From NCBI RefSeq assembly GCF_900104685.1, contig NZ_LT629755.1, forward strand, positions 2,976,001 through 3,040,000: DNA of 64,000 bases, given 5' to 3'. A program made the position numbers and the translations under genes. Below the pieces are notes generated by a model that made no database searches, was not told where the DNA came from, and was given only the letters and a program-made list of their open reading frames with translations. Source of the DNA: Agromyces flavus. GTDB taxonomy: Bacteria > Actinomycetota > Actinomycetes > Actinomycetales > Microbacteriaceae. Shown here piece after piece: positions 8,361 through 16,832 of the stretch (position 1 is its first letter; each line of letters opens with the position of its first letter).

Positions 8361-9787
8361 GGGCTCCTCCTCGTTCCGGTTCGGGCGGTGGTCGGGACGG
8401 CGAGCACCGGGTCCTCGTGGCCGCCGAGCCGCACGCGCTCGGAGTGGTCGGGCACGCGCACGTCCCAGCCGAGCTCGCGCGTGATCCGCACGCGCAGCGC
8501 GTCGGCGGCGTTCGGCTCGCCATGCGTGACATACGTCGCCGACGGTGCCGACGGCGCGGCACGCAACCAGTCCATCATCTCGTCGGCGTCGGGGTGCGCC
8601 GACATGCTGTCGACCGACACGACCTCGGCGCGGATGGGAACGTCCTCACCGAAGATCCGGAGCACGCGCTCGCCCGCGATGAGGCGGGCACCGCGCGTGC
8701 CGCCCGCCTGGAAGCCGGTGAGCACGATCGCGTTGCGCGGATCGGGGCCGTACTCCCTGAGGTGGTGCAGGATCCGCCCGCCCGTCAGCATGCCGCTGGC
8801 CGAGATGATCACCATCGGGCCGCCGCGCAGGTTGAGCAGCTTCGAGTCGTCGGCGGTGGTCACGCGCGTGGCGAGTCGGTACATCCGCGTCAGTTCGTCG
8901 CGCTCGAGCCGGTGCTCCTCGGGGTACCGCTGGTAGATCGCCGCGACGTCGACGGCCATCGGGCTGTTGAGGTAGACGGGCACCGCGGGCAGGAGGCCGC
9001 GGTCGCGAAGGCGCGAGAGGTGCAGCAGCACCGTCTCGGTCCGACCGACCGCGAAGGCGGGGATGAGGACGACGCCGCCCTTGTGCGTGACGCGCCGGAT
9101 GACGTCGCCGAGACGGTCCGCCGGGTCCTCGGCGGAGTGCGTGCGGTCGCCGTACGTCGACTCGGTCACGAGGACGTCGCACGGCTCGAGCGGGGCGGGC
9201 GCGTGCATGAGCGGGTCGGACGCGCGACCGAGGTCGCCCGTGAAGTGCAGCTGCGCGTCATCCGTTCGCAACCGCACTTGGGCGGCGCCGAGGATGTGCC
9301 CGGCGCGCACGAGCCGCGCGTCGACGCCCGGTGCGACCTCCCGATGCTCGTCGAACGCGAGTTCGCTGAACTGCGGCAGCGTCGCGCGCACGTCGTCGGA
9401 CGTGTAGAGCGGCTGCGGGTCGGCATGCTTCGACCAGTGGCGGGATGCGGCGTGCCGGGCCTCCTCCTCCATGAGGTAGGCGCTGTCGGTGAGCATGATC
9501 CGGCACAGCTCGACGGTGCCCGGCGAGGCGAAGATGCGCCCGCGGAAGCCGTCCCGGACGAGCGCCGGCAGGTAGCCGGAATGATCGAGGTGCGCGTGCG
9601 AGAGCACGACGGCGTCGATCGACTCGGGAGCGACCGGGAACGGCCGGCGGTTCCGCTCACGGAGGACCTTGTAGCCCTGGAAGAGCCCGCAGTCCACGAG
9701 GACCCGCGTGCCGTTCGCCTCGAGCAGGTGACGCGAGCCGGTGACGGTGTCGGCCGCGCCCAGGAACCGGAGGCTCTCCTGGCTCAT
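8357..9787 (-). CDS. Beta-CASP metallo-beta-lactamase-fold hydrolase (putative RNA processing)
   Basis: 476 residues. The zinc-binding HxHxDH motif is H64-A-H-L-D-H69 (SHAHLDHSG), followed by GHILGAA and a FTGDLG motif; the beta-CASP insert shows VLIPAFAVGRTE and the late ISASGMLTGG and TGFQAGGTRG segments, ending with the MSAHPDADE and THGE motifs. Family members (CPSF73-like, YSH1-like) are RNA nucleases acting in the cytoplasm. It lies between the universal stress protein gene (4-bp gap) and the PPOX gene (4-bp overlap). A C-terminal tail of about 25 residues is basic and poorly structured. Confidence 0.9.
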   Translation of the reverse strand: MSQESLRFLGAADTVTGSRHLLEANGTRVLVDCGLFQGYKVLRERNRRPFPVAPESIDAVVLSHAHLDHSGYLPALVRDGFRGRIFASPGTVELCRIMLTDSAYLMEEEARHAASRHWSKHADPQPLYTSDDVRATLPQFSELAFDEHREVAPGVDARLVRAGHILGAAQVRLRTDDAQLHFTGDLGRASDPLMHAPAPLEPCDVLVTESTYGDRTHSAEDPADRLGDVIRRVTHKGGVVLIPAFAVGRTETVLLHLSRLRDRGLLPAVPVYLNSPMAVDVAAIYQRYPEEHRLERDELTRMYRLATRVTTADDSKLLNLRGGPMVIISASGMLTGGRILHHLREYGPDPRNAIVLTGFQAGGTRGARLIAGERVLRIFGEDVPIRAEVVSVDSMSAHPDADEMMDWLRAAPSAPSATYVTHGEPNAADALRVRITRELGWDVRVPDHSERVRLGGHEDPVLAVPTTARTGTRRSP

Positions 9788-9791
9788 GGCG

Positions 9792-10637
9792 TCACTCGAT
9801 GTCGCTGACGACGATGACCGGACCCGCGGCCGTGAGGAGCAGGTCGTGGCTCACCGAGCCGAGCAGGAATCGCGCCATCCCGCCGGTCGCATGGCTGCCG
9901 ACGACGACGACGCTCGCGCGTTCGCTGAGTTCGGCGAGCACGGGAGCGGGTCCGCCGCGCTCGAGGCGCCCCGAGGGCTCGGCGCCGTAGGAGCGCGCGT
10001 ACTCGAGCGCGTCGTCGAGCACGTCGCGGCGCATCTGCTCCATCATCTCGACATCGCCGAGGTACTCGACGTAGGCGGAGTTCCAGCTCGTGGGCACGAC
10101 CCAGGCGTGCACGAGCGCCAGCTCCTGACCGGTCCGTGCGGCGTGCTCGGCGCCGACGCGGATCGCCGCCTTCGATTCGATCGAGCCGTCGACGCCGACC
10201 ACCACCGTGGACCGCGGCGAGGCGTCCCAGTCGGGCGGGATGACGGCGACGCACCCCTTCCCGCGACGCCCCGCGAGGCGCGCGCCGAGCGTCCAGGCGG
10301 TCTCCCGTCCGTGCGCCGAGGTGCCGACGATCACGAGGGTGTCGTGGTCGAGGCGCCCGCCGAGCTCTTTCTCGGGGCGGCCGTGCACCGTGGAGGTCGT
10401 GATCGTCCGACCGGGGTGCTCGGCGCGCACGGCGTCCGCGCGCTCCATGAGGTCGACCCGTGCTGCGGACAGGTCGCCCGTCGCGCGCAGGTACTCGCTC
10501 GACTCGTCGGCGCCCGGGATGACGTGGACGAGGGCGATCGAGGCATCGCCTGCCTGCGCGAGCGCCCACCGCAACGCCGCCTCGGAATTCGGTGTCCCGT
10601 CCCAGCCGACCACGATCCGCGTGAACACCACGACCAC
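9792..10637 (-). CDS. Universal stress protein with two UspA domains
   Basis: 281 residues comprising two tandem UspA domains. The first begins RIVVGWDGTPNSEAALRWA, the second STVVVGVDGSIESKAAIR. The ATP-binding GxxG-x9-GS pattern is intact in the second domain (VGSHATGGMARFLLGSVS) but diverged in the first (GTSAHGRETAWTLG). It is the first gene of the operon with the MBL hydrolase and PPOX-fold protein, consistent with an energy-stress response. The 97 bp beyond its start carries no gene. Confidence 0.9.
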   Translation of the reverse strand: MVVVFTRIVVGWDGTPNSEAALRWALAQAGDASIALVHVIPGADESSEYLRATGDLSAARVDLMERADAVRAEHPGRTITTSTVHGRPEKELGGRLDHDTLVIVGTSAHGRETAWTLGARLAGRRGKGCVAVIPPDWDASPRSTVVVGVDGSIESKAAIRVGAEHAARTGQELALVHAWVVPTSWNSAYVEYLGDVEMMEQMRRDVLDDALEYARSYGAEPSGRLERGGPAPVLAELSERASVVVVGSHATGGMARFLLGSVSHDLLLTAAGPVIVVSDIE

Positions 10638-10734
10638 CCTTCGTCAGCCGCCCTGCGGGCGGGGCCCACTGCCAGCCTCTCGGACCCGGCCGCCGCATGC
10701 CGGGCCGAAGGTCACTCGAGGCCTCGCGCGGCGG

Positions 10735-11652
10735 TCAGTGGGCGGTGTGGTCGACGAACGCCATGCGCGCGCCGCGCCGCGGACGCCCGCGCAGGCCCGC
10801 GGCCATGATCAGGCGGATGACGCGATACCGCTGCCCCGCCCACGGCGCGAGCGCCTCGAGCATCTCGGCGTCGTTCATGTCGCGGCCGTGGAGCGCGTGG
10901 CCGACGTACCCGGCGAGGTGGTAGTCGCCGACCGAGACCGCGTCGGGGTCGCCGAGCGCGCGCTGCGCCACCTCGGCCGCGGTCCACGCGCCGATGCCCG
11001 CGAAGTACGTGAGTCGTGCGCTCGCCTCGGCGTGCGGCAGGTCGGCCGCCTCCTCGATGCGGTCGGCGTAGGCGGCGACGCGCTGGATTGTCGCGGCCCG
11101 CTTCGGGTCGACGCCCGCGCGATGCCATTCCCAGACCGGGATGGCGCGCCATCCGCTCGCCGACGGCACGACCCGCATCGGCCGGGGCACCGGGCCCGGC
11201 GCGGCCGAGCCGAACCGCAGGACGAGCCTGCGCCACGACGCGTGCGCCTGCAGCGTGATGACCTTCTGCTCGAGGATCGCCGGCACGAGCGACTCCATGA
11301 CCCGCGCGGTGCGCGGCACTCGGAGCCCCGGGTTGCGTCGGTGCGCGTCGTCGAGCACCTCGACGCCCGTGCGGAACCCGGTGGTGTCGTCGCGTTCGCC
11401 GAGCATCGACGGCGCGGCGGCGATCGCCGCCTCGGCGCCCGGGCCCCACGCTTCGACGCGCACGAGGTCGGGCGCGCGCTGGACGATGCGCACGGTGGCG
11501 GCCCCCGCGGGGGTCAGCGTCGTGCGCCACACCGCGCCGTCGGCGCCGAGCGCGAAGGTCGGATCACCCGGCCCGCGCCGCAGCACGCCGATCGTCTGCG
11601 CGACGTGGGTCTCGTGCGGCGCACGCCAGTCGAGCACGAGATCGGGGGTCAC
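10735..11652 (-). CDS. AlkA-like DNA-3-methyladenine glycosylase (HhH-GPD)
   Basis: About 305 residues when started at the GTG at 11652; the frame stays open 318 bp further upstream, but that extension has no conserved sequence and runs into the divergent promoter region. The HhH-GPD core reads TYFAGIGAWTAAEVAQRALG with a catalytic Asp in SVGDYHL. The N-terminal part has the AlkA-type beta domain and an ILEQKVI helix. The enzyme removes alkylated bases from DNA in base excision repair. It is a single gene divergent from the PLP enzyme, with a large palindrome in the spacer. Confidence 0.85.
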   Translation of the reverse strand: MTPDLVLDWRAPHETHVAQTIGVLRRGPGDPTFALGADGAVWRTTLTPAGAATVRIVQRAPDLVRVEAWGPGAEAAIAAAPSMLGERDDTTGFRTGVEVLDDAHRRNPGLRVPRTARVMESLVPAILEQKVITLQAHASWRRLVLRFGSAAPGPVPRPMRVVPSASGWRAIPVWEWHRAGVDPKRAATIQRVAAYADRIEEAADLPHAEASARLTYFAGIGAWTAAEVAQRALGDPDAVSVGDYHLAGYVGHALHGRDMNDAEMLEALAPWAGQRYRVIRLIMAAGLRGRPRRGARMAFVDHTAH

Positions 11653-11776
11653 CCCTCCAGTGTGCGCCCTCCCGCCGTCACCCGCCGCCGTGGTCCGGGC
11701 CGGATACCGCAGATCGCCCTGACTTCCAAGTCGCACCCTGTCGCCCTTCCGTGCACGGTTCTCCTCTTGAGAATGC

Positions 11777-11809
11777 GGTGGAAAAGTATCCGGCGGATAC
11801 CTTTCCACC
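11777..11809. promoter_or_regulatory. 33-bp palindromic operator candidate between divergent genes
   Basis: Arms GGTGGAAAAGTATCC (11777-11791) and GGATACCTTTCCACC (11795-11809) match with one mismatch around a GGC centre; the core GTATCC-GGC-GGATAC is perfect. It sits between the leftward glycosylase gene and the rightward Cys/Met enzyme gene, 110 bp before the latter start, in a locally AT-richer stretch. Position and symmetry suggest a dimeric regulator site; the regulator is not identified. Confidence 0.55.
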
Positions 11810-11919
11810 TGTTCACTGCTGGAACGGGAGTGGCATGGCGTCGATCCTCGCCCAGCTGCAGTCACCCGCCGCCGTGAGTGCGAGGATCGAGGGACGCCCG
11901 CGAATCGAGGAGCACCACC

Positions 11920-13047
11920 ATGACCGCCGCGCACGAGCCATCCGTCGACCGCGAGACCGACGACCAGCACTCAGGGCTGCACCCCGACACGCTCGCGGTG
12001 CACGTCGGCCGGCCGAGCCGCGATCCCGACGGCCCGATGAGCACGCCGGTGCACCTCGCGTCGACGTACCACGCCGGCGGTCCCGCCGCCTACGGGCGGT
12101 ACGGCAATCCCTCGTGGGAGGCGTTCGAGGCCGCGCTCGGCGCCCTCGAGGGCGGCCGCTGCGTGTCGTTCGCGTCGGGCATGGCGGCGATCTCGGCGGT
12201 GCTCGACCTCGTGCCGACCGGGGGGACGGTCGTCGCGCCGCGCCACTCGTACACGGGCACCATCGGCCTGCTCGACGACCTCGCCGCGTCGCGCGATGCC
12301 ACCGTGCGGCTCGTCGACGTGACCGAGACGGGGGCGGTGACGGATGCCGCGGCGGGGGCCGACCTCGTCTGGATCGAGTCGCCCACCAACCCCGCGCTCG
12401 AGGTGGCCGACCTCCCCGCGATCGGCCGGGCCGCGCGTGCCGCGGGTGCGCTCTTCGCGGTCGACAACACGTTCGCGACCCCGCTCCTCCAGCGCCCGCT
12501 CGACGACGGCGCCGACCTCGTCGTCCACTCCGCCACCAAGTCGATCTCGGGCCACAGCGACGTCATCATGGGTGCGGTGATCGCGCGAGACGAGGCGCTG
12601 CGCGACCGCGTCGAGGGTCGCCGACGCCTCCACGGCGCCATCCCCGGTCCGATGGAGAGCTTCCTCGCGCTTCGCGGACTCCGCACCCTTCCGGTCCGAC
12701 TCGAGCGGGCGCAGGCCACCGCGCAAGCGCTCGTCGACCGCCTCGCGGGCAACCCCGCGCTCGACGAGCTCCGCTACCCCGGCTTCGGCGCGATCATCTC
12801 GATCGTGGTCGCGGGCGGGGCGGATGCCGCGGAGCGCGTCGCCGAGGCGACCCGGGTGTGGGTGCACTCCACGAGCCTCGGCGGCGTCGAGTCGCAGCTC
12901 GAGCGTCGCCGCCGCTGGGCCGCCGAGGCGGCGACCATACCCGAGGGGCTCATCCGGCTCTCCGTCGGCCTCGAGCACGTCGACGACCTGGCGCGCGACC
13001 TCGAGCAGGCGCTCGCCACCGCGGCAGCTCGCTCCGCAGCAGGCTGA
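11920..13047 (+). CDS. Cys/Met-metabolism PLP-dependent enzyme (cystathionine gamma-synthase/lyase type)
   Basis: 375 residues from the ATG at 11920, which has GAGGAG seven bases upstream. The fold-type I trans-sulfuration signature is present: YGRYGNPS, the aromatic-stacking segment SFASGMAAISA, DNTFATP, and the PLP lysine Lys207 in SATKSISGH. The late motif TSLGGVES binds the substrate carboxylate. Members make or cleave cystathionine or perform gamma-elimination of methionine; the exact reaction cannot be fixed. At 375 residues it is near the usual 380-400. It stands alone behind the palindrome. Confidence 0.9.
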   Translation: MTAAHEPSVDRETDDQHSGLHPDTLAVHVGRPSRDPDGPMSTPVHLASTYHAGGPAAYGRYGNPSWEAFEAALGALEGGRCVSFASGMAAISAVLDLVPTGGTVVAPRHSYTGTIGLLDDLAASRDATVRLVDVTETGAVTDAAAGADLVWIESPTNPALEVADLPAIGRAARAAGALFAVDNTFATPLLQRPLDDGADLVVHSATKSISGHSDVIMGAVIARDEALRDRVEGRRRLHGAIPGPMESFLALRGLRTLPVRLERAQATAQALVDRLAGNPALDELRYPGFGAIISIVVAGGADAAERVAEATRVWVHSTSLGGVESQLERRRRWAAEAATIPEGLIRLSVGLEHVDDLARDLEQALATAAARSAAG

Positions 13048-13142
13048 CGATCGGTCGCCGGGCCCTCGACCGTCAAGCCCCTGCCGTTCCCGCCCGCCGC
13101 GACGTAGGTTGAGAACACGCGGAACGCGAGGAGGCACCGACC

Positions 13143-14252
13143 GTGACGTTGACCGACGCTCCGATCCCCGTCGAGCCGGAGGGTCCCCGGGCGACCGGGC
13201 CCACCGCGACGGAGCACGACGACGACACCCTCGACCCGATGCGACCGATGGCGACTCCCGAGCCGCGCGGCCCGCTCAGTGCGGCCCTCATCCGGCTCAT
13301 GCGGCACACGCGGCTCGCCGGGCTCGACCTCGTCGAGGCGAGCGCGACGGGGGCGCTCGCGCGGGCCAAGGACGTGCTCGACGACGACGACATCCAGCTC
13401 GCCCTGTTCCTGCTGTACGAGCTGCACTACGGCGGCATCGAGGGCGTGCCCGACGCGTGGGAGTGGGAGCCCCGCCTGCTCAAGGTGCGACTCGACCTGG
13501 AGCGCGCGTTCGAGCTCGCCCTCCGGCGCACCGTGCCGCAGCCCTCGGCGACGCGCGGCGTACCCGAGGCGCTCGTCGAACTCGTGTCGCGCGACGACTC
13601 CCCCGGCCTCTCGGCGTGGGTCGAGACCGACGCGACGGCCGACCAGGTGCGGGAAGTGCTCGCCTGCCGCAGCATCTACACGCTGAAGGAGGCCGACCCG
13701 CATTCGTGGACGATCCCGCGCCTGCACGGCCGGGCGAAGGTCGCCCTGGTCGAGATCCAGGCCGACGAGTACGGCGGCGGACGGCCCGAGCGCCAGCACG
13801 CCGAGCTCTTCGCCGCCGCGCTGCGCGCCGCGGGCCTCGACGACCGCTACGGCGCCTACGCCGACCACGTGCCCGCGCGCGCCTACACCTCGATGAACCT
13901 CATGTCGCTCTTCGGCCTGCATCGACGATGGCGGGGCGCCATCGTCGGCCACCTCGCCGCCTACGAGATGACCTCGACGCAGCCGTGCCGCGCCTACGCG
14001 CGCGGCTTGCGTCGCCTCGGGTTCCCGGCCGACGTGATCGACTACTTCGACGAGCACGTCGAAGCCGATGCCGTGCACGAGCAGCTGGCCGCACGCGATC
14101 TCGCCGGCGGGCTCGCCGAGACCGAGCCGGCGCTCGTCGACGACCTGCTGTTCGGCGCCTCCGCCTGCCTCACCATCGACGGGCGATTCTGGGGCGGGGT
14201 CCGTGCCGCGTTCGAACGCGGCGAATCGGCCCTGCGGATGCCGCTCCCATGA
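13143..14252 (+). CDS. Iron-containing redox enzyme, haem-oxygenase-like fold
   Basis: 369 residues, GTG start with GAGGAGG upstream. After a 35-residue variable leader, the haem-oxygenase-like helical domain contains LYELHYGG and, late, YFDEHVEADAVHEQLA, whose Glu/His pattern matches the metal ligands of the Haem_oxygenas_2 (PF14518) group, many of which are di-iron or iron enzymes. The stop overlaps the CDGSH gene (ATGA). The middle IYTLKEADPHSW and YTSMNLMSLFGLHRRW are typical of this actinobacterial family. Substrate unknown. Confidence 0.82.
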   Translation: MTLTDAPIPVEPEGPRATGPTATEHDDDTLDPMRPMATPEPRGPLSAALIRLMRHTRLAGLDLVEASATGALARAKDVLDDDDIQLALFLLYELHYGGIEGVPDAWEWEPRLLKVRLDLERAFELALRRTVPQPSATRGVPEALVELVSRDDSPGLSAWVETDATADQVREVLACRSIYTLKEADPHSWTIPRLHGRAKVALVEIQADEYGGGRPERQHAELFAAALRAAGLDDRYGAYADHVPARAYTSMNLMSLFGLHRRWRGAIVGHLAAYEMTSTQPCRAYARGLRRLGFPADVIDYFDEHVEADAVHEQLAARDLAGGLAETEPALVDDLLFGASACLTIDGRFWGGVRAAFERGESALRMPLP

Positions 14253-14512
14253 CCCAGACGACCATCACCGCGTGCCCCGACGGGCCGCTCATCGTCCGCG
14301 GCCCGATCGAGCTCGTCGACGAGCACGGCGACCCGGTCGAACGACACCGCCGCACGATCGCGCTCTGCCGCTGCGGCGCATCCGGCATCCGGCCGTTCTG
14401 CGACGGATCGCACCGGCTCGTGGGATTCCGCACGGTGCCACCGGCCCGGACGCCCGCCGTGCTGCTGGGCGAGCCGGAGGCGGACGACGAGGCGGACGCC
14501 GCATCGGCGTGA
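14249..14512 (+). CDS. CDGSH-type iron-sulfur protein
   Basis: 87 residues; the motif CRCGASGIRPFCDGSH carries the three Cys and one His that bind a redox-active [2Fe-2S] cluster. A short N-terminal strand region (VRGPIELVDEHG) is the usual MitoNEET-related lead-in. Its ATG overlaps the stop of the haem-oxygenase-like gene, so the pair is probably an electron-transfer partner set (inference). Confidence 0.9.
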   Translation: MTQTTITACPDGPLIVRGPIELVDEHGDPVERHRRTIALCRCGASGIRPFCDGSHRLVGFRTVPPARTPAVLLGEPEADDEADAASA

Positions 14513-14580
14513 CCCCTTGCGGGGTGCGCAGGCCGCGGTCAACCCCGTGGCCCGATGGCGAGGCGTCGGCCTACCGTGGG

Positions 14581-15828
14581 ATGGTGAGCGAGTCCGACCG
14601 GGCGATCGGTCGGTCGCCGGCACCGGACGACACGATCGCCTTCCTCCGCAGCGGGTACCTGTACGGTACCCGCCGCTTCCGTGATCTCGCGACGGACGCG
14701 TACGACGCCCGGCTCGGTGGGATCGGGGGCGTGGTGATGTACGGGCGGGATGCGGCATCCGTCTTCTACGGAGGCGACCGGTTCTCGCGCGAGCGCGCGA
14801 TTCCGACGTCGGTGCAGCACCTGCTGCAGGACGAGGGCAGCGTTCAGACGCTCGAGGGTCCGGCGCACGAGCACCGCAAGTCCATGTTCATGCGCATGCT
14901 CGACGAGCCGAACGTGGACCGCCTCGTCGACGAGTTCGACCGCGAATGGGCCAAGGTGCGCGCCGAACACGCCGGGCAGACCGTGCCGCTCTACGACGTG
15001 GGCAACCTCGTGCTCACGCGCACGGCGCTCGCGTGGGCCGGCGTGCCCGCCGGCACCGTCGACGACCGCGAACTCGCGGGTCGGCTCGCCGCCATGGTCG
15101 ACGCGGCCTCGGCCGTCGGCCCGGTCAACTGGATCGCCCGCGCACGACGTCGGCGGGCGGAGGCGTGGGCCGCGCACCTCATCGCCGACGTGCGCGCCGG
15201 GCACATCGAGACCGCCTCGCACACCGCCATCCGCACGATCGCCGACGCCGGCGACCACCACGACGCGCCGCTGCCCGAAGAGGTCGCTGCCGTCGAGGTG
15301 CTCAACCTGCTCCGGCCGATCGTCGCGATCAGCCGCTTCCTGGTGTTCGCCGTCCACGCGATGCACACGCACCCCGCCTGGCGGGCCCGGCTCGACGACG
15401 ACCCCGAGGCGGCAGGCCGGTTCGCGAACGAGGTGCGCCGCTTCTACCCGTTCTTCCCGGTCATCTCGGGCACCGTGCGACGCTCGTTCGAGTGGCGCGA
15501 GCGGCGGTTCGAACCCGGCGACCGTGCCATCCTCGACCTCTACGCGACGAACCACGACCGCCGGATCTGGGAGGAGCCGCGCCGCTTCCTCCCGGAGCGG
15601 TTCGAGGCGTGGGACGGCGACCCGAACACCCTCGTGCCGCAGGGCGGCGGGGCGGCCGCGACGGGCCATCGCTGCCCGGGTGAGGCGGCGACCATCGCCC
15701 TCACCGCCCGTTTCGCGCGCCTCGCCGCATCCCGGCCGTTCGAGGTGCCCGAACAGGACCTGCGCATCAGCCTCCGGCACATCCCCGCGTTGCCGATGGA
15801 TCGCATGCGGATCGCCATGCGGAAGTGA
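14581..15828 (+). CDS. Cytochrome P450, CYP152-type fatty-acid peroxygenase
   Basis: 415 residues. The haem ligand is Cys365 in GHRCPGE, and the segments VRRFYPFFPVISG, LYATNHD and VPQGGG match the CYP152 group (P450 BS-beta, SP-alpha, OleT). The substrate-carboxylate Arg-Pro pair of that group is R245-P246 (LLRPIVAISRF). The residue equivalent to position 85 of BS-beta is Gln89 (VQTLEG), as in the hydroxylase BS-beta rather than His as in the decarboxylase OleT. Members use hydrogen peroxide directly to hydroxylate fatty acids near the carboxylate. The I-helix lacks the acid/alcohol pair of oxygen-dependent P450s. It follows two iron-protein genes by 68 bp. Confidence 0.9.
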   Translation: MVSESDRAIGRSPAPDDTIAFLRSGYLYGTRRFRDLATDAYDARLGGIGGVVMYGRDAASVFYGGDRFSRERAIPTSVQHLLQDEGSVQTLEGPAHEHRKSMFMRMLDEPNVDRLVDEFDREWAKVRAEHAGQTVPLYDVGNLVLTRTALAWAGVPAGTVDDRELAGRLAAMVDAASAVGPVNWIARARRRRAEAWAAHLIADVRAGHIETASHTAIRTIADAGDHHDAPLPEEVAAVEVLNLLRPIVAISRFLVFAVHAMHTHPAWRARLDDDPEAAGRFANEVRRFYPFFPVISGTVRRSFEWRERRFEPGDRAILDLYATNHDRRIWEEPRRFLPERFEAWDGDPNTLVPQGGGAAATGHRCPGEAATIALTARFARLAASRPFEVPEQDLRISLRHIPALPMDRMRIAMRK

Positions 15829-15841
15829 GGGATGGACGACG

Positions 15842-16171
15842 ATGGGAACGCTGTACTACAGCGACGCGCAGTATCCGATCCGGATCGACGACGACACGCT
15901 CGCGAACCTGAAGGTCGTGCTCGAGCGGCGCCTCGAGGCGGGACTCGGATTGACGCTGTCCTGGTCGGAGGCCGGCTTCGGGCGGTCGACCGTGTGGCTG
16001 CACCCCACCATCCCGATGCGATTGCATGTCGACGACGCCGTCACCCAGGTGTCCAGCCCGGATGCCGTCGACGCGATGATGCTCGAGGTCGAGCAGTCGG
16101 GCGGCATCGTGCTCCCCGACGGCGAGGAGGGATGGATGGGCGAGGCCGAGCGCGGCGACGCGGCGCGCTGA
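15842..16171 (+). CDS. Microbacteriaceae small conserved protein (DUF7882-like)
   Basis: 109 residues beginning MGTLYYSDAQYPIRIDD, a pattern that I recognise from short Microbacteriaceae proteins often mislabelled as ATP-dependent DNA ligases. It has no nucleotidyltransferase motif, so that label should not be used. Contains LANLKVVLERRL, and SWSEAGFGRSTVWLHP which would fit a DNA- or ligand-binding beta sheet. It is 13 bp after the P450 gene on the same strand. Role unknown. Confidence 0.7.
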   Translation: MGTLYYSDAQYPIRIDDDTLANLKVVLERRLEAGLGLTLSWSEAGFGRSTVWLHPTIPMRLHVDDAVTQVSSPDAVDAMMLEVEQSGGIVLPDGEEGWMGEAERGDAAR

Positions 16172-16251
16172 CCGAGTGACCTTCGGCCCGATCCAGCCGG
16201 TCGCGGTGCGGAACGCTGGAGTCGACCCGGCGACGGCGGAAGGGGACTCCG

Positions 16252-16728
16252 ATGACTCCGCAGCGCATCGCGCGCGGGACGCTGCTCTTCGTCCAGGCCT
16301 TCGTCGCCGTGACGTCGGCGCTCGGCGGCGCGGCGCTCATCGCCGGATCGGTGTTCGACTGGAGCGACTCGCCCATGGCGATCCCCCAGTCCTATTTGGA
16401 GGGCTCGCCGTTCACGTCGTTCGTCGTGCCGGGACTCGCGCTGCTCGTCGTCGTGGGCGGCACCCACGTCGCGGCGTTCGTGATGGTGGCCCGACGCATG
16501 CGGTGGGCGATGCTCGCCTCGGCGGTGGCCGCGTTCGGCGTGCTCGTCTGGATCTTCGTGCAGATGATCTACATCCCCTTCAGCTTCCTGCAGGCGACCT
16601 ACTTCGTCCTCGGCATCGCCGAACTCGCCGCCGTGCTCGTGCAGCTCGACGTGCTGCACCCGTGGGCTCACGCGCGAGTGCACCGCCCGGCCGAGTCCCC
16701 GGCCGCGCACGCCGACGCCGCCCGCTGA
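16252..16728 (+). CDS. Small integral membrane protein, unknown
   Basis: 158 residues with about four hydrophobic segments (around residues 8-33, 56-80, 85-107 and 110-135) and a hydrophilic Ala/His-rich tail. ATG with GGGGA upstream. No family recognised. It is followed at 104 bp by another unrelated membrane protein. Confidence 0.65.
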   Translation: MTPQRIARGTLLFVQAFVAVTSALGGAALIAGSVFDWSDSPMAIPQSYLEGSPFTSFVVPGLALLVVVGGTHVAAFVMVARRMRWAMLASAVAAFGVLVWIFVQMIYIPFSFLQATYFVLGIAELAAVLVQLDVLHPWAHARVHRPAESPAAHADAAR

Positions 16729-16832
16729 ACCGACTCAGACCGGCCGGCGCAGCGCAACCCCCATTCCGCCCCACGTCGACCGTGCCATGGTGAGCCATCG
16801 GGACTCGCCGCCCGCCACGGAATGAGGTCGCC

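Noticed and set aside
15842..16171. Possible ATP-dependent DNA ligase
   Set aside because: Family name sometimes transferred to these proteins; the 109 residues have no ligase motif (KxDG) or nucleotidyltransferase domain.
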